Below, in pieces: positions 35,257 to 44,792 of a stretch of 64,000 nt of DNA (position 1 is its first letter; each line of letters opens with the position of its first letter). This stretch comes from Providencia manganoxydans (GTDB lineage: Bacteria > Pseudomonadota > Gammaproteobacteria > Enterobacterales > Enterobacteriaceae): assembly GCF_016618195.1 (NCBI RefSeq), contig NZ_CP067099.1:2914001-2978000 (forward strand). Reading direction: 5' to 3'. A model generated the notes under the pieces. It was not told where the DNA came from and did no database searches. It saw nothing but the letters and a program-made list of their open reading frames with translations. The translations under genes and the position numbers were made by a program.

Positions 35257-35281
35257 AACCACCCTATTGTGGTTTACCACA
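35257..35281. promoter_or_regulatory. Three alternating GTGGT half-sites near ttrS
   Basis: AACCAC-CCTATT-GTGGTT followed by TACCACA: adjacent inverted GTGGTT elements, which also form TGTGGTTTACCACA. A good candidate for TtrR binding between the divergent ttrB and ttrS genes. I see no clear FNR box in this spacer. Confidence 0.45.
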
Positions 35282-35329
35282 TACCCGTAATTAACTTGAT
35301 CTAACGCAACGAATAACTCAAATACGCCT

Positions 35330-37063
35330 ATGTCTCTGTATCGATTAATGATAGTTATGGTCATCGCATGGTCATTTCCTGCCATGGCTGCTGAATGGAA
35401 AATTGGTGTGCTAGCGCTACGCGGAGCAGCTTCAACCCAATCGCAGTGGCAAATACTGGCCGATACACTGAATAAATCGTTACCTGATGAACACTTCACC
35501 CTACTCCCTTTGAATCTTGATGAAATGCGCAATGCGATTTCAGAACGTAAAATTGATTTTTTGCTCACCAACCCTGCACAATTTATTCAACTCGATAGTC
35601 GCTACCACCTACGTTGGCTACTCTCTTTGCGCTCTTCATTAGAGCCAGATAGCGCAACTCGCAATGTTATTGGCAGTTTGATTTTAGTGCGTGCAGACAG
35701 CGACATTACTGAAGCCAAAAATCTGATAGGTAAGAAAGTGGGGGCAATTTCGCCTGATGCTTTTGGGGGATATCTATTAGGTTATAAAGTATTAAGAGAT
35801 ATGGGTTACGATGCAGAGAAAGATTTTCGTATGCAATTTCTTGGTTTCCCTGCGGATGCTCTACTGTATGCTTTACGTGACCATTCTCTTTCCGCGGCAA
35901 TTATCCCTGTTTGCTTGTTAGAAAACATGGATAAAGAAGGTTTAATTGATAAAACACAATTTCGCCCTTTGATTGAACATGACAGCGCCTTGCCCTGTAA
36001 AACCAGCACTGAATTATACCCTAATTGGTCATTTGCTGCTCTTAGCGATGTGCCTGATAATCTTGTCGATAAAGTCACCAAAACCTTACTGTCTTCCGAT
36101 AATTTAAGAATGCGTTGGGGAGCTCCCGCTTCGGTTAATCAAGTTGAAACCCTATTGCGCGATGTGAATCAACATCCACGACAACGGCAAATTTGGCAAG
36201 ACATCGTGAGTTGGGTGATCCAGCATCAAATCACCATAACCATAGTCACATTATTTTTTATTTTATTGGGTATTAACCACATTTGGATCGCATTTCTTGT
36301 GCGCCGCCGTAGCCGCCAGCTGGAAGAAGCACATAATCGTTTACGACAACAAGAAGCCAATCTTGAACAAGCGCAGCGGCTGAATATTTTAGGGGAAATG
36401 GCTTCAGGTTTTGCCCATGAGCTTAATCAACCACTTTCTGCGATCCGCCACTATGCACAAGGCTGTATTTTGCGCCTCACCAAAGAATCGGCTGAGCACC
36501 CTCTTATCGGTACGTTGACTAAAATTGACAGCCAAGCACAACGTGGTGCGGACATTATTCGCAATTTGCGGCTCTGGGCAGGTAAACCTCACCAAGAAGT
36601 GGCATTACCACTACATCAGCAGCCTGTTTTAGCCACTATTCAACATATTTGGCAATTACTGCGGGTTTCACAACAGTACCCACAGGTAAAATTGATTTTA
36701 CCTGACAATCAGGACATCTCACTCAAACTTCCTGATACTTTGCTCGATCAGTTATTATCAAACCTGATTAGCAATAGCTTACAGGCTGGAGCCAATACAC
36801 TGCAATTTAGCTTTCATCTCGCGCCTGAGCGTTTTTTACTCGTCCTACAAGATGATGCGGGCGGTATGGATACAGAGCAACTCACTCAAGGTATTACCCC
36901 CTTTTCGACCACGAAAAAAGCGGGGTTAGGTTTAGGGTTGGTGATTTGCCAACGACTGATCCAAAGCCAAGGCGGTGATATTCGCATTGAAAATAACATC
37001 AATGAAGAAGGCTTAAATGGCCTAAGAGTGACGCTGATCTTTCCCTATACTCTAGAGGTGTAA
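35330..37063 (+). CDS. ttrS: Tetrathionate sensor histidine kinase TtrS
   Basis: 577 aa. Signal peptide 1-20 (AMA before AEWK), a periplasmic PhnD-like binding domain (about 22-285), one membrane helix (about 301-323), a coiled linker, the dimerisation/phosphorylation domain with His363 in FAHELNQPLSAIRHYAQG, and an ATPase domain with DDAGGMD and GLGLGLVICQRL. It senses tetrathionate and phosphorylates TtrR. No clear SD before the ATG. Followed by ttrR after a short gap; divergent from ttrBCA. Confidence 0.94.
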   Translation: MSLYRLMIVMVIAWSFPAMAAEWKIGVLALRGAASTQSQWQILADTLNKSLPDEHFTLLPLNLDEMRNAISERKIDFLLTNPAQFIQLDSRYHLRWLLSLRSSLEPDSATRNVIGSLILVRADSDITEAKNLIGKKVGAISPDAFGGYLLGYKVLRDMGYDAEKDFRMQFLGFPADALLYALRDHSLSAAIIPVCLLENMDKEGLIDKTQFRPLIEHDSALPCKTSTELYPNWSFAALSDVPDNLVDKVTKTLLSSDNLRMRWGAPASVNQVETLLRDVNQHPRQRQIWQDIVSWVIQHQITITIVTLFFILLGINHIWIAFLVRRRSRQLEEAHNRLRQQEANLEQAQRLNILGEMASGFAHELNQPLSAIRHYAQGCILRLTKESAEHPLIGTLTKIDSQAQRGADIIRNLRLWAGKPHQEVALPLHQQPVLATIQHIWQLLRVSQQYPQVKLILPDNQDISLKLPDTLLDQLLSNLISNSLQAGANTLQFSFHLAPERFLLVLQDDAGGMDTEQLTQGITPFSTTKKAGLGLGLVICQRLIQSQGGDIRIENNINEEGLNGLRVTLIFPYTLEV

Positions 37064-37120
37064 CATTTACGGCGCTAATATGAGATAATGCCCATTAATC
37101 ATAATGTAATGAGACTAACT

Positions 37121-37717
37121 ATGACGCTAATTCATCTGGTGGATGACGATCCTGATGTCACAGATGCTTGCCAATTCCTACTTGAAACCCTCGGCTATCA
37201 TGTTGTCGTTTGGAATGACAGCGAACAATTTATTCAGCAAGCCAATCTTTTTGAAGAAGGTGTTGTATTGCTCGATATGCGTATGCCGAAACTGGATGGC
37301 CGCCAAGTTCATCAATTACTTAAAGAGCAACAAAGCACCTTAGCTGTGATTTTCCTCTCTGGCCATGGTGATATTCCTATGGCGGTAGAACAGGTCAAAT
37401 TGGGTGCGGTTGATTTCTTACAAAAACCTATTGATAGCCAACAATTGGCAAAAACACTCGAACAAGCAAAAATTAAAACCATTCAAGCAACTGAAAGATA
37501 TCTTATTCAGCAACGCTATCAAACACTAACGCCAAGAGAAAAAGAGATCTGCCAATACGTTTTACAAGGGCTGATCAATCGTGAAATTGCCGATGTGGCT
37601 TGCGTTTCAGTGCGTACAGTAGAAGTACATCGCTCACGGGTGATGGAAAAAATGGATGTGCGAAACATGGCTGAGTTAATCAGCACGTTACAAACAGCCA
37701 AATTATTGAATGAATAG
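37121..37717 (+). CDS. ttrR: Tetrathionate response regulator TtrR
   Basis: 198 aa. The receiver domain (1-120) has the acidic pair in VDDDPD, the phospho-acceptor Asp52 in VVLLDMRMP, and Lys in FLQKP. The C-terminal LuxR/FixJ helix-turn-helix (about 133-195) has LTPREKEICQYVLQGLINREIA and VSVRTVEVHRSRVMEKM. It activates ttrBCA. The start at 37121 aligns with the Salmonella protein; upstream ATGs at 37088 and 37109 would add a tail not seen there. Confidence 0.93.
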   Translation: MTLIHLVDDDPDVTDACQFLLETLGYHVVVWNDSEQFIQQANLFEEGVVLLDMRMPKLDGRQVHQLLKEQQSTLAVIFLSGHGDIPMAVEQVKLGAVDFLQKPIDSQQLAKTLEQAKIKTIQATERYLIQQRYQTLTPREKEICQYVLQGLINREIADVACVSVRTVEVHRSRVMEKMDVRNMAELISTLQTAKLLNE

Positions 37718-37850
37718 TTTGTTATAATAAGATAACCATTGATTACTTTTTAGTATCCATTCAGTCATCAAAGGGTGACTGGTATCAGAGTATTAATGGC
37801 TGTTACAACAAATAGATAAATCAAAATATTAACCTGATTTTTGGAAAACA

Positions 37851-38795
37851 ATGATACAAGCGCCAAAGTTTAATAAAAGTTTACTACATCCACGCTACTG
37901 GCTAACTTGGCTCGGGGTCGGCCTGCTTTACGTACTGATACTGCTGCCCTATCCGATGATATATTGGATCGGTACTCGTCTAGGCTTGCTATCAAAACGA
38001 TTCTTAAAAAAACGAGCTCAAATTGCCGATCGCAATTTAGAATTATGTTTTCCTGAAATGAGCCTACAAGAACGCCAACGTTATATCGATAAAAATTTTG
38101 AATCTGTCGGTATGGGGCTTTTTGAGACGGGTATGGCATGGTTCTGGCCTGAATGGCGTATTCGCCGTTGGTGCCGAGTTGAAGGCCGTGAAAATATGCT
38201 AGCTGCGCAAGAAACGGGGCGCGGTATTATTGTATTAGGTATTCATTTCTTAACGTTAGAAATGGGAGGCCGTACATTTGGTATGCTCAACCCTGGTATC
38301 GGTGTGTATCGCCCTAATGACAATAAACTACTCGACTGGATACAAACACGCGGTCGTTTGCGTGCTAACAAATATATGCTCGATCGCAAAGATGTGAAAG
38401 GCATGGTCCGGGTTTTGAAACAAGGTGAAATTGTTTGGTATGCTCCCGACCACGATTACGGCCCACGTAACAGCTCATTTGCCCCTTTATTTGCCGTACC
38501 GAATGCAGCAACCACTAATGGTTCAGCCATTCTATTACGCTTAGCCAAGCCCTTAGTGGTGCCATTTACCCTTCGTCGTCTCCCCGCAGGTAAAGGCTAC
38601 GAGCTGTTAATTCAACCCGCTGTTGATGATTTCCCAATTAAAGATGAAGTGGCTGTTGCCACTAAAATGAACAAAATCATCGAAACGGAAATTCTCAGGG
38701 CGCCTGAACAATATATGTGGCTACATAGGCGGTTTAAAACTCGTCCCAAAGGAGAACCCTCTTTGTATGGCGATTTAGATAAAATTCATCATTAA
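37851..38795 (+). CDS. lpxL: Lipid A lauroyl acyltransferase LpxL
   Basis: 314 aa of the LpxL/LpxM/LpxP family. An N-terminal membrane helix (about 18-40) precedes the acyltransferase motif [15 protein letters not shown] (H-X4-D/E) and [20 protein letters not shown] and [16 protein letters not shown]. It adds lauroyl to Kdo2-lipid IVA at the inner membrane. [14 protein letters not shown] and [14 protein letters not shown] match E. coli LpxL rather than LpxM. Neighbour mdtG is also next to lpxL in E. coli. Confidence 0.94.
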   Translation: MIQAPKFNKSLLHPRYWLTWLGVGLLYVLILLPYPMIYWIGTRLGLLSKRFLKKRAQIADRNLELCFPEMSLQERQRYIDKNFESVGMGLFETGMAWFWPEWRIRRWCRVEGRENMLAAQETGRGIIVLGIHFLTLEMGGRTFGMLNPGIGVYRPNDNKLLDWIQTRGRLRANKYMLDRKDVKGMVRVLKQGEIVWYAPDHDYGPRNSSFAPLFAVPNAATTNGSAILLRLAKPLVVPFTLRRLPAGKGYELLIQPAVDDFPIKDEVAVATKMNKIIETEILRAPEQYMWLHRRFKTRPKGEPSLYGDLDKIHH

Positions 38796-38802
38796 TCACA
38801 CA

Positions 38803-38839
38803 TCACGGCTGTTAATCATCTAACAGCCGTGAGTTTTTT
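38803..38839 (+). terminator. Terminator between lpxL and mdtG
   Basis: Perfect 12-bp stem (TCACGGCTGTTA and its complement), 6-nt loop, then G and T6. Confidence 0.93.
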
Positions 38840-38857
38840 AAAATAAGTAAGGAGTCT

Positions 38858-40078
38858 ATGTTAACCAAAAACAATTATTGGAAACGCAATCTGTATGTGG
38901 TGTGGTTTGGCTGTTTCTTAACGGGTGCCGCATTTAGCCTCATCATGCCTTTTCTTCCGCTTTATATCGAGGAGCTGGGAGTCACCGATCACAGTTCATT
39001 AAACCTGTGGACAGGCGCCGTTTTCAGTATTACGTTTTTGTTTTCCGCCATTGCTGCGCCATTTTGGGGGCGGCTCTCCGACCGCAAGGGAAGAAAGCTG
39101 ATGTTGCTACGCTCTGCATTAGGCATGGCAATTGTGATGGTATTAATCGGCTTCGCACAAAATATTTGGCAATTACTTGCACTCAGGGCAATACTTGGTC
39201 TGCTAGGGGGTTTTGTTCCCAATGCCAATGCGTTAATTGCAACCCAAGTTCCGGTGAAGAAAAGCGGCTGGGCAATGGGTGTTTTAGCTACAGGTGCCGT
39301 CAGTGGTGCTCTTATTGGCCCATTAATAGGCGGACTGCTTGCCGATCAATATGGTTTACGCCCCGTATTCTTTATCACGGCAACGGTACTGTTTATCTGC
39401 TTTTTTGTGACGTTATTTTACGTCCGAGAACGTTTTACCCCTGTATCACGTAAAGATGCACTCAATACCAAACAAGTTTTTGCCTCACTAAAAAACAAAA
39501 ATTTAGTCATCAGCTTGTTTTTCACTACCATGATCATTCAAGCTGCTATGGGGTCGATTAACCCTGTGATCACCCTCTACATCCGTGATCTATCCGATTC
39601 AATAGAGAATCTCGCCTTTATCAGTGGTGTCATTGCCTCGATACCCGGTATTGCAGCCTTACTCAGTGCGCCGCGATTAGGGAAACTCAGTGACCGCATA
39701 GGCCCTGAAAAAGTCCTCTTAGCCGTATTAGGGGCTTCCATATTTGTGTTGTTCCCGATGGGACTTGTCAGTAGCTATTGGGAGCTAGGTGCTTTACGTT
39801 TTTTACTTGGCGCACTCAATGCCGCATTACTGCCCGCGGTACAAACCTTAATTATCTATAATATATCCCATGAGGTAACAGGGCGAATTTTCAGCTACAA
39901 CCAAGCATTGCGTGATGTCGGTAATGTTACTGGCCCGTTGATGGGTTCATTTGTCGCGGCAAGCTATGGTTTCCGAGCCGTTTTCTTTTTCACTGCGGCT
40001 TTAGTTTTATTCAACCTGATTTATTCATGGTATATGATCAAACGCCAAACACGCAGCAGCAAAACACCTTCTGTTTAA
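38858..40078 (+). CDS. mdtG: MFS efflux transporter MdtG
   Basis: 406 aa, 12 membrane helices, major facilitator superfamily DHA1 type. The loop 2-3 motif [10 protein letters not shown] is intact and a second copy [10 protein letters not shown] sits in the C-terminal half. [18 protein letters not shown] and [12 protein letters not shown] match MdtG (YceE), which gives fosfomycin and deoxycholate resistance when overexpressed in E. coli. SD AAGGAG. Separated from lpxL by a terminator, so it has its own promoter. Confidence 0.92.
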   Translation: MLTKNNYWKRNLYVVWFGCFLTGAAFSLIMPFLPLYIEELGVTDHSSLNLWTGAVFSITFLFSAIAAPFWGRLSDRKGRKLMLLRSALGMAIVMVLIGFAQNIWQLLALRAILGLLGGFVPNANALIATQVPVKKSGWAMGVLATGAVSGALIGPLIGGLLADQYGLRPVFFITATVLFICFFVTLFYVRERFTPVSRKDALNTKQVFASLKNKNLVISLFFTTMIIQAAMGSINPVITLYIRDLSDSIENLAFISGVIASIPGIAALLSAPRLGKLSDRIGPEKVLLAVLGASIFVLFPMGLVSSYWELGALRFLLGALNAALLPAVQTLIIYNISHEVTGRIFSYNQALRDVGNVTGPLMGSFVAASYGFRAVFFFTAALVLFNLIYSWYMIKRQTRSSKTPSV

Positions 40079-40480
40079 TTTTTTGCATAAAAGCTGAAAC
40101 GTTATTTTTCTATTTGTTCTTTATTCATTTCCCTCATTTATTGTAGGTATAACAGCATTTTATGCAAAAACAGCAAAAAACATAACTTAACATCATGTTT
40201 TTGAACGCTATGCTAGTTTTATAATCGACTCTTTTCATGTCAATAGAATTCCTGTATCTTCGCCTACCTTATCGTGAGAAATGCGATTGATATCGACTTT
40301 TCACCTTAAAAATACCATTTTCACCATAAACATATTCTGTTTATAAGTGTTTTTATAATAATGTATGTTAAAAATATGTTTACAGAATGACGTTAACATA
40401 TCTATATATTTTGGCGCCTTCAACTTTCTAAGGCGTTTTTTCAAGCACAACCAAATCAAAAATAAATATCGGAGTTACAG
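40079..40480. other. mdtG to POT transporter spacer with a 5' hairpin
   Basis: AT-rich. A promoter candidate TTTACA-18 bp-TATATA (40379-40408) is followed at once by the hairpin CGCCTT/AAGGCG with T6 (40415-40441). So either the hairpin caps the POT mRNA or terminates a short transcript about 40 bases before the ATG. Confidence 0.45.
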
Positions 40481-42013
40481 ATGAATACTTCTGCGACCAA
40501 AACAAAAACCTTCTTTGGGCATCCATACCCACTGAGCTCACTATTCCTGACTGAAATGTGGGAACGGTTCTCGTTTTATGGTGTGCGCCCACTGCTCATC
40601 CTGTTTATGAGCGCAGCACTACTGCAAGGCGGCATGGGCCTACCTATTGAGCAAGCATCCGCTATCGTCGGTATCTTTGCGGGTGGGGTTTATATCACAT
40701 CACTACCCGGTGGCTGGTTAGCTGACAACTGGTTAGGGCAACGCAGAGCAGTTTGGTACGGCTCACTGATCATTGCACTCGGCCATTTATCGATTGCTAT
40801 GTCTGCGTTTTGGAGTAATACCTTCTTTTTCGTTGGATTACTATTAATCGTTCTGGGTACAGGACTGTTTAAAACCTGTATTACCGTTATGGTAGGTACA
40901 CTGTATAAGAAAGAAGATACACGTCGTGATGGCGGTTTCTCGCTGTTCTATATGGGTATCAACATGGGGTCATTTATCGCTCCGCTGATCATCGGTCCAT
41001 TACATGAAAAATATGGCTGGCACCTAGGCTTTGGCCTCGGTGGTATCGGTATGTTAATTGCCCTGCTGGTTTTCCGTTTTTACGCTATTCCACAGATGCG
41101 CCGTTATGATAAAGAGGTTGGCTTAGATTCCACTTGGAACCGCCCAACGGTTGAACGTAAAAATGTTGGCAAATGGGTTACCGTTGCCATGGCACTACTT
41201 GCAGTACTGGTTATCTTAATTGATAACGGCACTATTCCATTTAATGCTTCCACTATCGCCAAAAGCTCTGCTTATATCATTGCAACCTGTGTTGCCATTT
41301 ATTTTGTTTTCATGTTCTTCTTTGCAGGCCTTAACAGTAGCGAACGTTCTCGCCTACTCGCTTGTCTGATATTATTAATTGCAGCCGCATTCTTCTGGTC
41401 CGCGTTTGAGCAAAAACCGACCTCATTTAACATCTTTGCTCGTGACTATACTGACCGCCAAATGGGTTCATTCGAGATCCCAACAATTTGGTTCCAGTCG
41501 ATTAACGCCCTGTTTATTATTCTATTAGCCCCTGTATTTAGCTGGTTCTGGCCTTCTCTTGCTAAGCGCAACCTAAACCCAAGCAGTATGACTAAGTTTG
41601 TAATTGGTATCCTATTTGCTGCGGGCGGTTTTGCGGTGATGATGATGGCAGCAAACCAAGTATTAGCGACTCAATCTGGTGTATCACCTTTCTGGCTAGT
41701 CTCCAGTATTCTGTTGCTGACGCTCGGTGAACTATGCTTAAGCCCTATTGGGCTCGCCACAATGACTTTATTGGCACCACAAAAAATGCGTGGCCAAGTC
41801 ATGGGGCTATGGTTCTGTGCAAGTGCGTTAGGTAACCTTGCAGCAGGTATCATGGGAGGGAATATCAATAAAGAACAACTGAATTCAATGCCAGAGCTGT
41901 TCTCTCACGTTTCGATGGCATTAGTTATCTGTGCAATTGTGCTAGCTGCATTGATTATCCCTGTTAGAAAAATGCTGAAAAATGCTGATGCCAATGAAGC
42001 AAAAGCAAAATAA
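40481..42013 (+). CDS. POT family peptide:H+ symporter
   Basis: 510 aa with about 14 hydrophobic segments. The ExxERFxYYG motif appears as EMWERFSFYG at the end of helix 1, and FSLFYMGINMGSFIAP is the PTR2 signature. FWSAFEQKPTSFNIFARDYTD in helix 7 carries the conserved substrate region. It imports di- and tripeptides with protons. The N terminus (GHPYPLSSLFLTEMWERF) is unlike E. coli DtpA-D and closer to the wider PepT group, so I give no symbol. SD GGAG. Followed by an ERIC repeat and a terminator. Confidence 0.9.
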   Translation: MNTSATKTKTFFGHPYPLSSLFLTEMWERFSFYGVRPLLILFMSAALLQGGMGLPIEQASAIVGIFAGGVYITSLPGGWLADNWLGQRRAVWYGSLIIALGHLSIAMSAFWSNTFFFVGLLLIVLGTGLFKTCITVMVGTLYKKEDTRRDGGFSLFYMGINMGSFIAPLIIGPLHEKYGWHLGFGLGGIGMLIALLVFRFYAIPQMRRYDKEVGLDSTWNRPTVERKNVGKWVTVAMALLAVLVILIDNGTIPFNASTIAKSSAYIIATCVAIYFVFMFFFAGLNSSERSRLLACLILLIAAAFFWSAFEQKPTSFNIFARDYTDRQMGSFEIPTIWFQSINALFIILLAPVFSWFWPSLAKRNLNPSSMTKFVIGILFAAGGFAVMMMAANQVLATQSGVSPFWLVSSILLLTLGELCLSPIGLATMTLLAPQKMRGQVMGLWFCASALGNLAAGIMGGNINKEQLNSMPELFSHVSMALVICAIVLAALIIPVRKMLKNADANEAKAK

Positions 42014-42028
42014 CTTATAGCCGTTCTT

Positions 42029-42154
42029 GATACTCGAAATAATACAAGATGCAGCTAGGTGATCAGTGAATAAGTCGTTAGGAACATAGAAAACACGGTG
42101 ACTAGCACGAATGCCCGCTATCACCATATACACTGCGAAGTATGACGAGTATAT
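42029..42154 (+). repeat. ERIC-like element after the POT gene
   Basis: Begins GATACTCGAAATAATACAAG and ends CGAAGTATGACGAGTATA. It lies between the stop codon and the terminator, so it is part of the transcript. Confidence 0.85.
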
Positions 42155-42157
42155 AAC

Positions 42158-42198
42158 AACACCCGATACGCCATTGAGCCTATCGGGTGTTTTTTTAT
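42158..42198 (+). terminator. Terminator after the POT gene
   Basis: AACACCCGATA pairs with TATCGGGTGTT around a 12-nt loop, then T7. Confidence 0.9.
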
Positions 42199-42259
42199 TT
42201 CGACGATTAACTATTATAAAGTATATACTTTCCTTCCCTACTTTCTTTTTTGGAACTCC

Positions 42260-43057
42260 ATGATGAGTGGTATATCGCTTCCTGTTTACTATGTCGATGC
42301 TTTTACTAATCAACAATTCCGAGGTAACCCTGCCGCTATCGTATTATTAGAAGAGTGGCTTGCCGATGAGAAACTGATGGCGATCGCCGCAGAAATTAAT
42401 CTCTCAGAAACCGCATTCTTAGTTGATGACCATATTCGTTGGTTTACCCCCAACCAAGAAGTTAAGTTGTGTGGTCATGCCACCCTCGCCTGTGCGTTTG
42501 TACTCCATCAATTTAAGCAGTTACCAATTACCCCTTTTACCTTCCAGTCCCTTTCGGGAGAATTAACCGTTTATAGAGATCAGCATGGTTTTACACTCGA
42601 TTTCCCGCTTCTGGAAACCGAACAAGTTGCCGTCTCCGATTACCCTCAACTAGCTGAAATCTTAGGTGTTGAGATTGCTTCTTTGTGGCTCGCTAAAGAT
42701 CGCTACATCTGTTTTTTAAATGATGCAACTCAAGTCGCTAACTGCCAACCTGATTTTCTGGCTATGGCAAAGCTACCCTTAGCAGGATTAACGATCACCG
42801 CTGCCAGCGATGAAAAAAATGCGGATTTTGTATCACGCTACTTTGCCCCCGCAAAAGGCGTCGATGAAGATCCCGTTACAGGCACATCACACTGTGCGAT
42901 AGCGCCTCTTTGGGCTAAGCAATTAAATAAAACGCAATTAATAGGTAATCAAATATCTGCTCGTGGGGGCATGATGCGATGCTCTATTGAAGGTGAACGC
43001 GTTAAGTTAACCGGAGAGGCAACTCTGTTTTTGACTGGCTACATCCATCTTACATAA
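42260..43057 (+). CDS. PhzF family isomerase-like protein
   Basis: 265 aa (ATG at 42260 or 42263, GGAAC upstream). PhzF fold with the catalytic Glu in NLSETAFLV, the N-terminal VDAFTNQQFRGNPAAIVLL, KLCGHATLAC and the C-terminal GVDEDPVTGTSHC. Homologues such as YddE have no proven substrate; phenazine genes are absent, so a role in phenazine synthesis is unlikely. The TAA stop lies at the first bases of a truncated ERIC repeat, which may have replaced the original 3' end. Confidence 0.9.
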   Translation: MMSGISLPVYYVDAFTNQQFRGNPAAIVLLEEWLADEKLMAIAAEINLSETAFLVDDHIRWFTPNQEVKLCGHATLACAFVLHQFKQLPITPFTFQSLSGELTVYRDQHGFTLDFPLLETEQVAVSDYPQLAEILGVEIASLWLAKDRYICFLNDATQVANCQPDFLAMAKLPLAGLTITAASDEKNADFVSRYFAPAKGVDEDPVTGTSHCAIAPLWAKQLNKTQLIGNQISARGGMMRCSIEGERVKLTGEATLFLTGYIHLT

Positions 43058-43130
43058 TTCGAGGTGCCGCTAGGTGAAAAACGATGGCTTGGCTAACGGA
43101 GTGTCTTTGTAACTTGAACGATAACGAGCC
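43053..43130 (+). repeat. Truncated ERIC-like element overlapping a stop codon
   Basis: CATAATTCGAGGTGCCGCTAG at the left and GTAACTTGAACGATAACGAG at the right, about 78 bp. Its first bases contain the TAA of the PhzF-like gene. Confidence 0.75.
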
Positions 43131-43203
43131 TAGTCAGTGTAATTTTTTTGAAAGCGTATTACACTGACGGCCTATTGTTTTTTATTAAGGCTAAGGCAAC
43201 ATC

Positions 43204-43614
43204 ATGCGTTCTGAAGTTGATGAACTCATCACCCAAAAAATCGAAAATTCGATTACCAGTGTCTCCAAAGTTATCTTTCCGACGACCACCAATCACCATG
43301 ACACCTTGTTTGGCGGCACAGCGTTAGCATGGATGGACGAAGTTTCTTTTATCACAGCAACACGTTTTTCTCGTAAACGTTTAGTCACGGTTTCGACAGA
43401 AAAAATTAATTTCACTCACCCCATTCCCTCTGGAACGATTGTCGAACTGGTAGGCAAAGTCAGTCGTGTAGGTCGAACTAGTTTAACCGTGAATGTCTCT
43501 ATTTTTTTAGAAAATATGTATTGTGAAGGGCGTGAAGAGGTGATCCACGGGCAATTTAATTTTGTGGCTGTTGATGATAACGGTAAACCAACCCCGCTGT
43601 TTGAACCGCAGTAA
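43204..43614 (+). CDS. Acyl-CoA thioesterase, YciA-like hotdog protein
   Basis: 136 aa, single hotdog domain. NHHDTLFGGTALAWMDEVSF contains the catalytic Asp and the helix that lies in the barrel; HPIPSGTIVELVGKVSRVG is the following strand region. Such enzymes hydrolyse medium and long acyl-CoAs. It has AAGG before the ATG and stands alone. Whether it equals E. coli YciA or a paralogue is unclear. Confidence 0.88.
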   Translation: MRSEVDELITQKIENSITSVSKVIFPTTTNHHDTLFGGTALAWMDEVSFITATRFSRKRLVTVSTEKINFTHPIPSGTIVELVGKVSRVGRTSLTVNVSIFLENMYCEGREEVIHGQFNFVAVDDNGKPTPLFEPQ

Positions 43615-43804
43615 CTATTATCTCATTGGGGTAAACAAAACAGTTTATCCCACATACTCTTTAGCATTCTGAATATATATTGATCCAAGTGCTTTTTTTA
43701 CAGCACACGCTAATGATAGAATCCCCGCCCTTCGAGAACTCGATACGTGATAACAGCATGGCATCGCCATTGCTCTATTTGACTTAATCATTGTAAGTGC
43801 CATT

Positions 43805-44260
43805 GTGAAAATACTTTTTTCTATTTCTTTAACTACTGCAATACTTTCCGCTGTTTGGGCGTGGCTAGCAAACTCATTAGGATTAATTGGTTGGGCAGGC
43901 TTCTTAGGTTGTACCTCTTATTTTGCCTACCCAAAAGAAGGCTACAAAGGAGTATTAATTACGTTGTTGACGATTGCGAGCGGAGTTGTTTGGGGACTGG
44001 TCATGATCCACAGCAATAGCCTACTCGACAATATCCCTAATTTTGTTGAATACCTGATCACTGGCATTGTGGCCTTTATTATGTGTATTCAAGCTAAAAA
44101 GATATGGCTTTCTTATATACCCGGCACGTTTATTGGCGCCTGCGCCATCTTTGCTGCTCAGGGTGATTGGCCTGTGACTTTGTCATCGCTATTAATTGGC
44201 GTGTTATTTGGTTTCTCAATGAAAAAAAGCGGCTTATGGCTATCTGAGAAGCTGAAATAA
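43805..44260 (+). CDS. DUF1097 family inner-membrane protein
   Basis: 151 aa starting with GTG (no ATG nearby in frame). Five hydrophobic segments fill nearly the whole protein; GWAGFLGCTSYFAYP and SYIPGTFIGACAIFA match the DUF1097 pattern seen in E. coli YcdZ. Function unknown. Weak SD. Confidence 0.75.
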   Translation: MKILFSISLTTAILSAVWAWLANSLGLIGWAGFLGCTSYFAYPKEGYKGVLITLLTIASGVVWGLVMIHSNSLLDNIPNFVEYLITGIVAFIMCIQAKKIWLSYIPGTFIGACAIFAAQGDWPVTLSSLLIGVLFGFSMKKSGLWLSEKLK

Positions 44261-44654
44261 ACACTGGGGTTGTTGCCTTGAAATATTACTCAGCCATTTC
44301 AACTAGGATTGAGTCAATACAAACAACAACCCACCGCTTAAAATATAACTGCAAAAAATCACCCCGTCTGACTCATGGCAAGATTATTTATTACCTCTTT
44401 GTGACAGCATAGAATAAATCAAAATAAAACCATCATAATTAGAATACTTAATGCTGGCTTTTTTCTTATTTACCACCAATTTAAATATGGTTTAAACTTA
44501 AAAAGCAAAATATTTAGCAATATAATCAAATGGTTACTAATAATATCATTCTATAGTGATCAGAATCACATAATAATACATTACGTTCACCCCCACCTTC
44601 TCAACTAGCTATATTTACTTAGTCTTTAAACGATTACTAAACACGCTATTTTTA
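44261..44654. other. Spacer upstream of the amidase operon
   Basis: Contains a long-range inverted repeat GGGTTGTTG (44267-44275) and CAACAACCC (44324-44332) just after the DUF1097 gene, then AT-rich sequence without a gene. No amiC or amiR is here. Confidence 0.45.
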
Positions 44655-44779
44655 ACTGGCTCATGGCGTAGCTAAGTCACAAGGCAGTGAGTAATTGGAG
44701 CACTAATCACACTTTAATCAGTGAAAAATGTAGCCGCAGTTCCTTAGCATTCGCTGCACCTTGAAGTATAACGAGTATA
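44655..44779 (+). repeat. Degenerate ERIC-like element upstream of amiE
   Basis: The right end CTGCACCTTGAAGTATAACG plus AGTATA is clear, the left end is diverged. It ends just before the amiE ribosome site (AAGGAAA). Confidence 0.7.
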
Positions 44780-44792
44780 TTAAGGAAACATT

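Noticed and set aside
42260..43057. Phenazine biosynthesis gene phzF
   Set aside because: The PhzF fold is present but no other phenazine genes are near; PhzF-like proteins of other function are common in enterobacteria.
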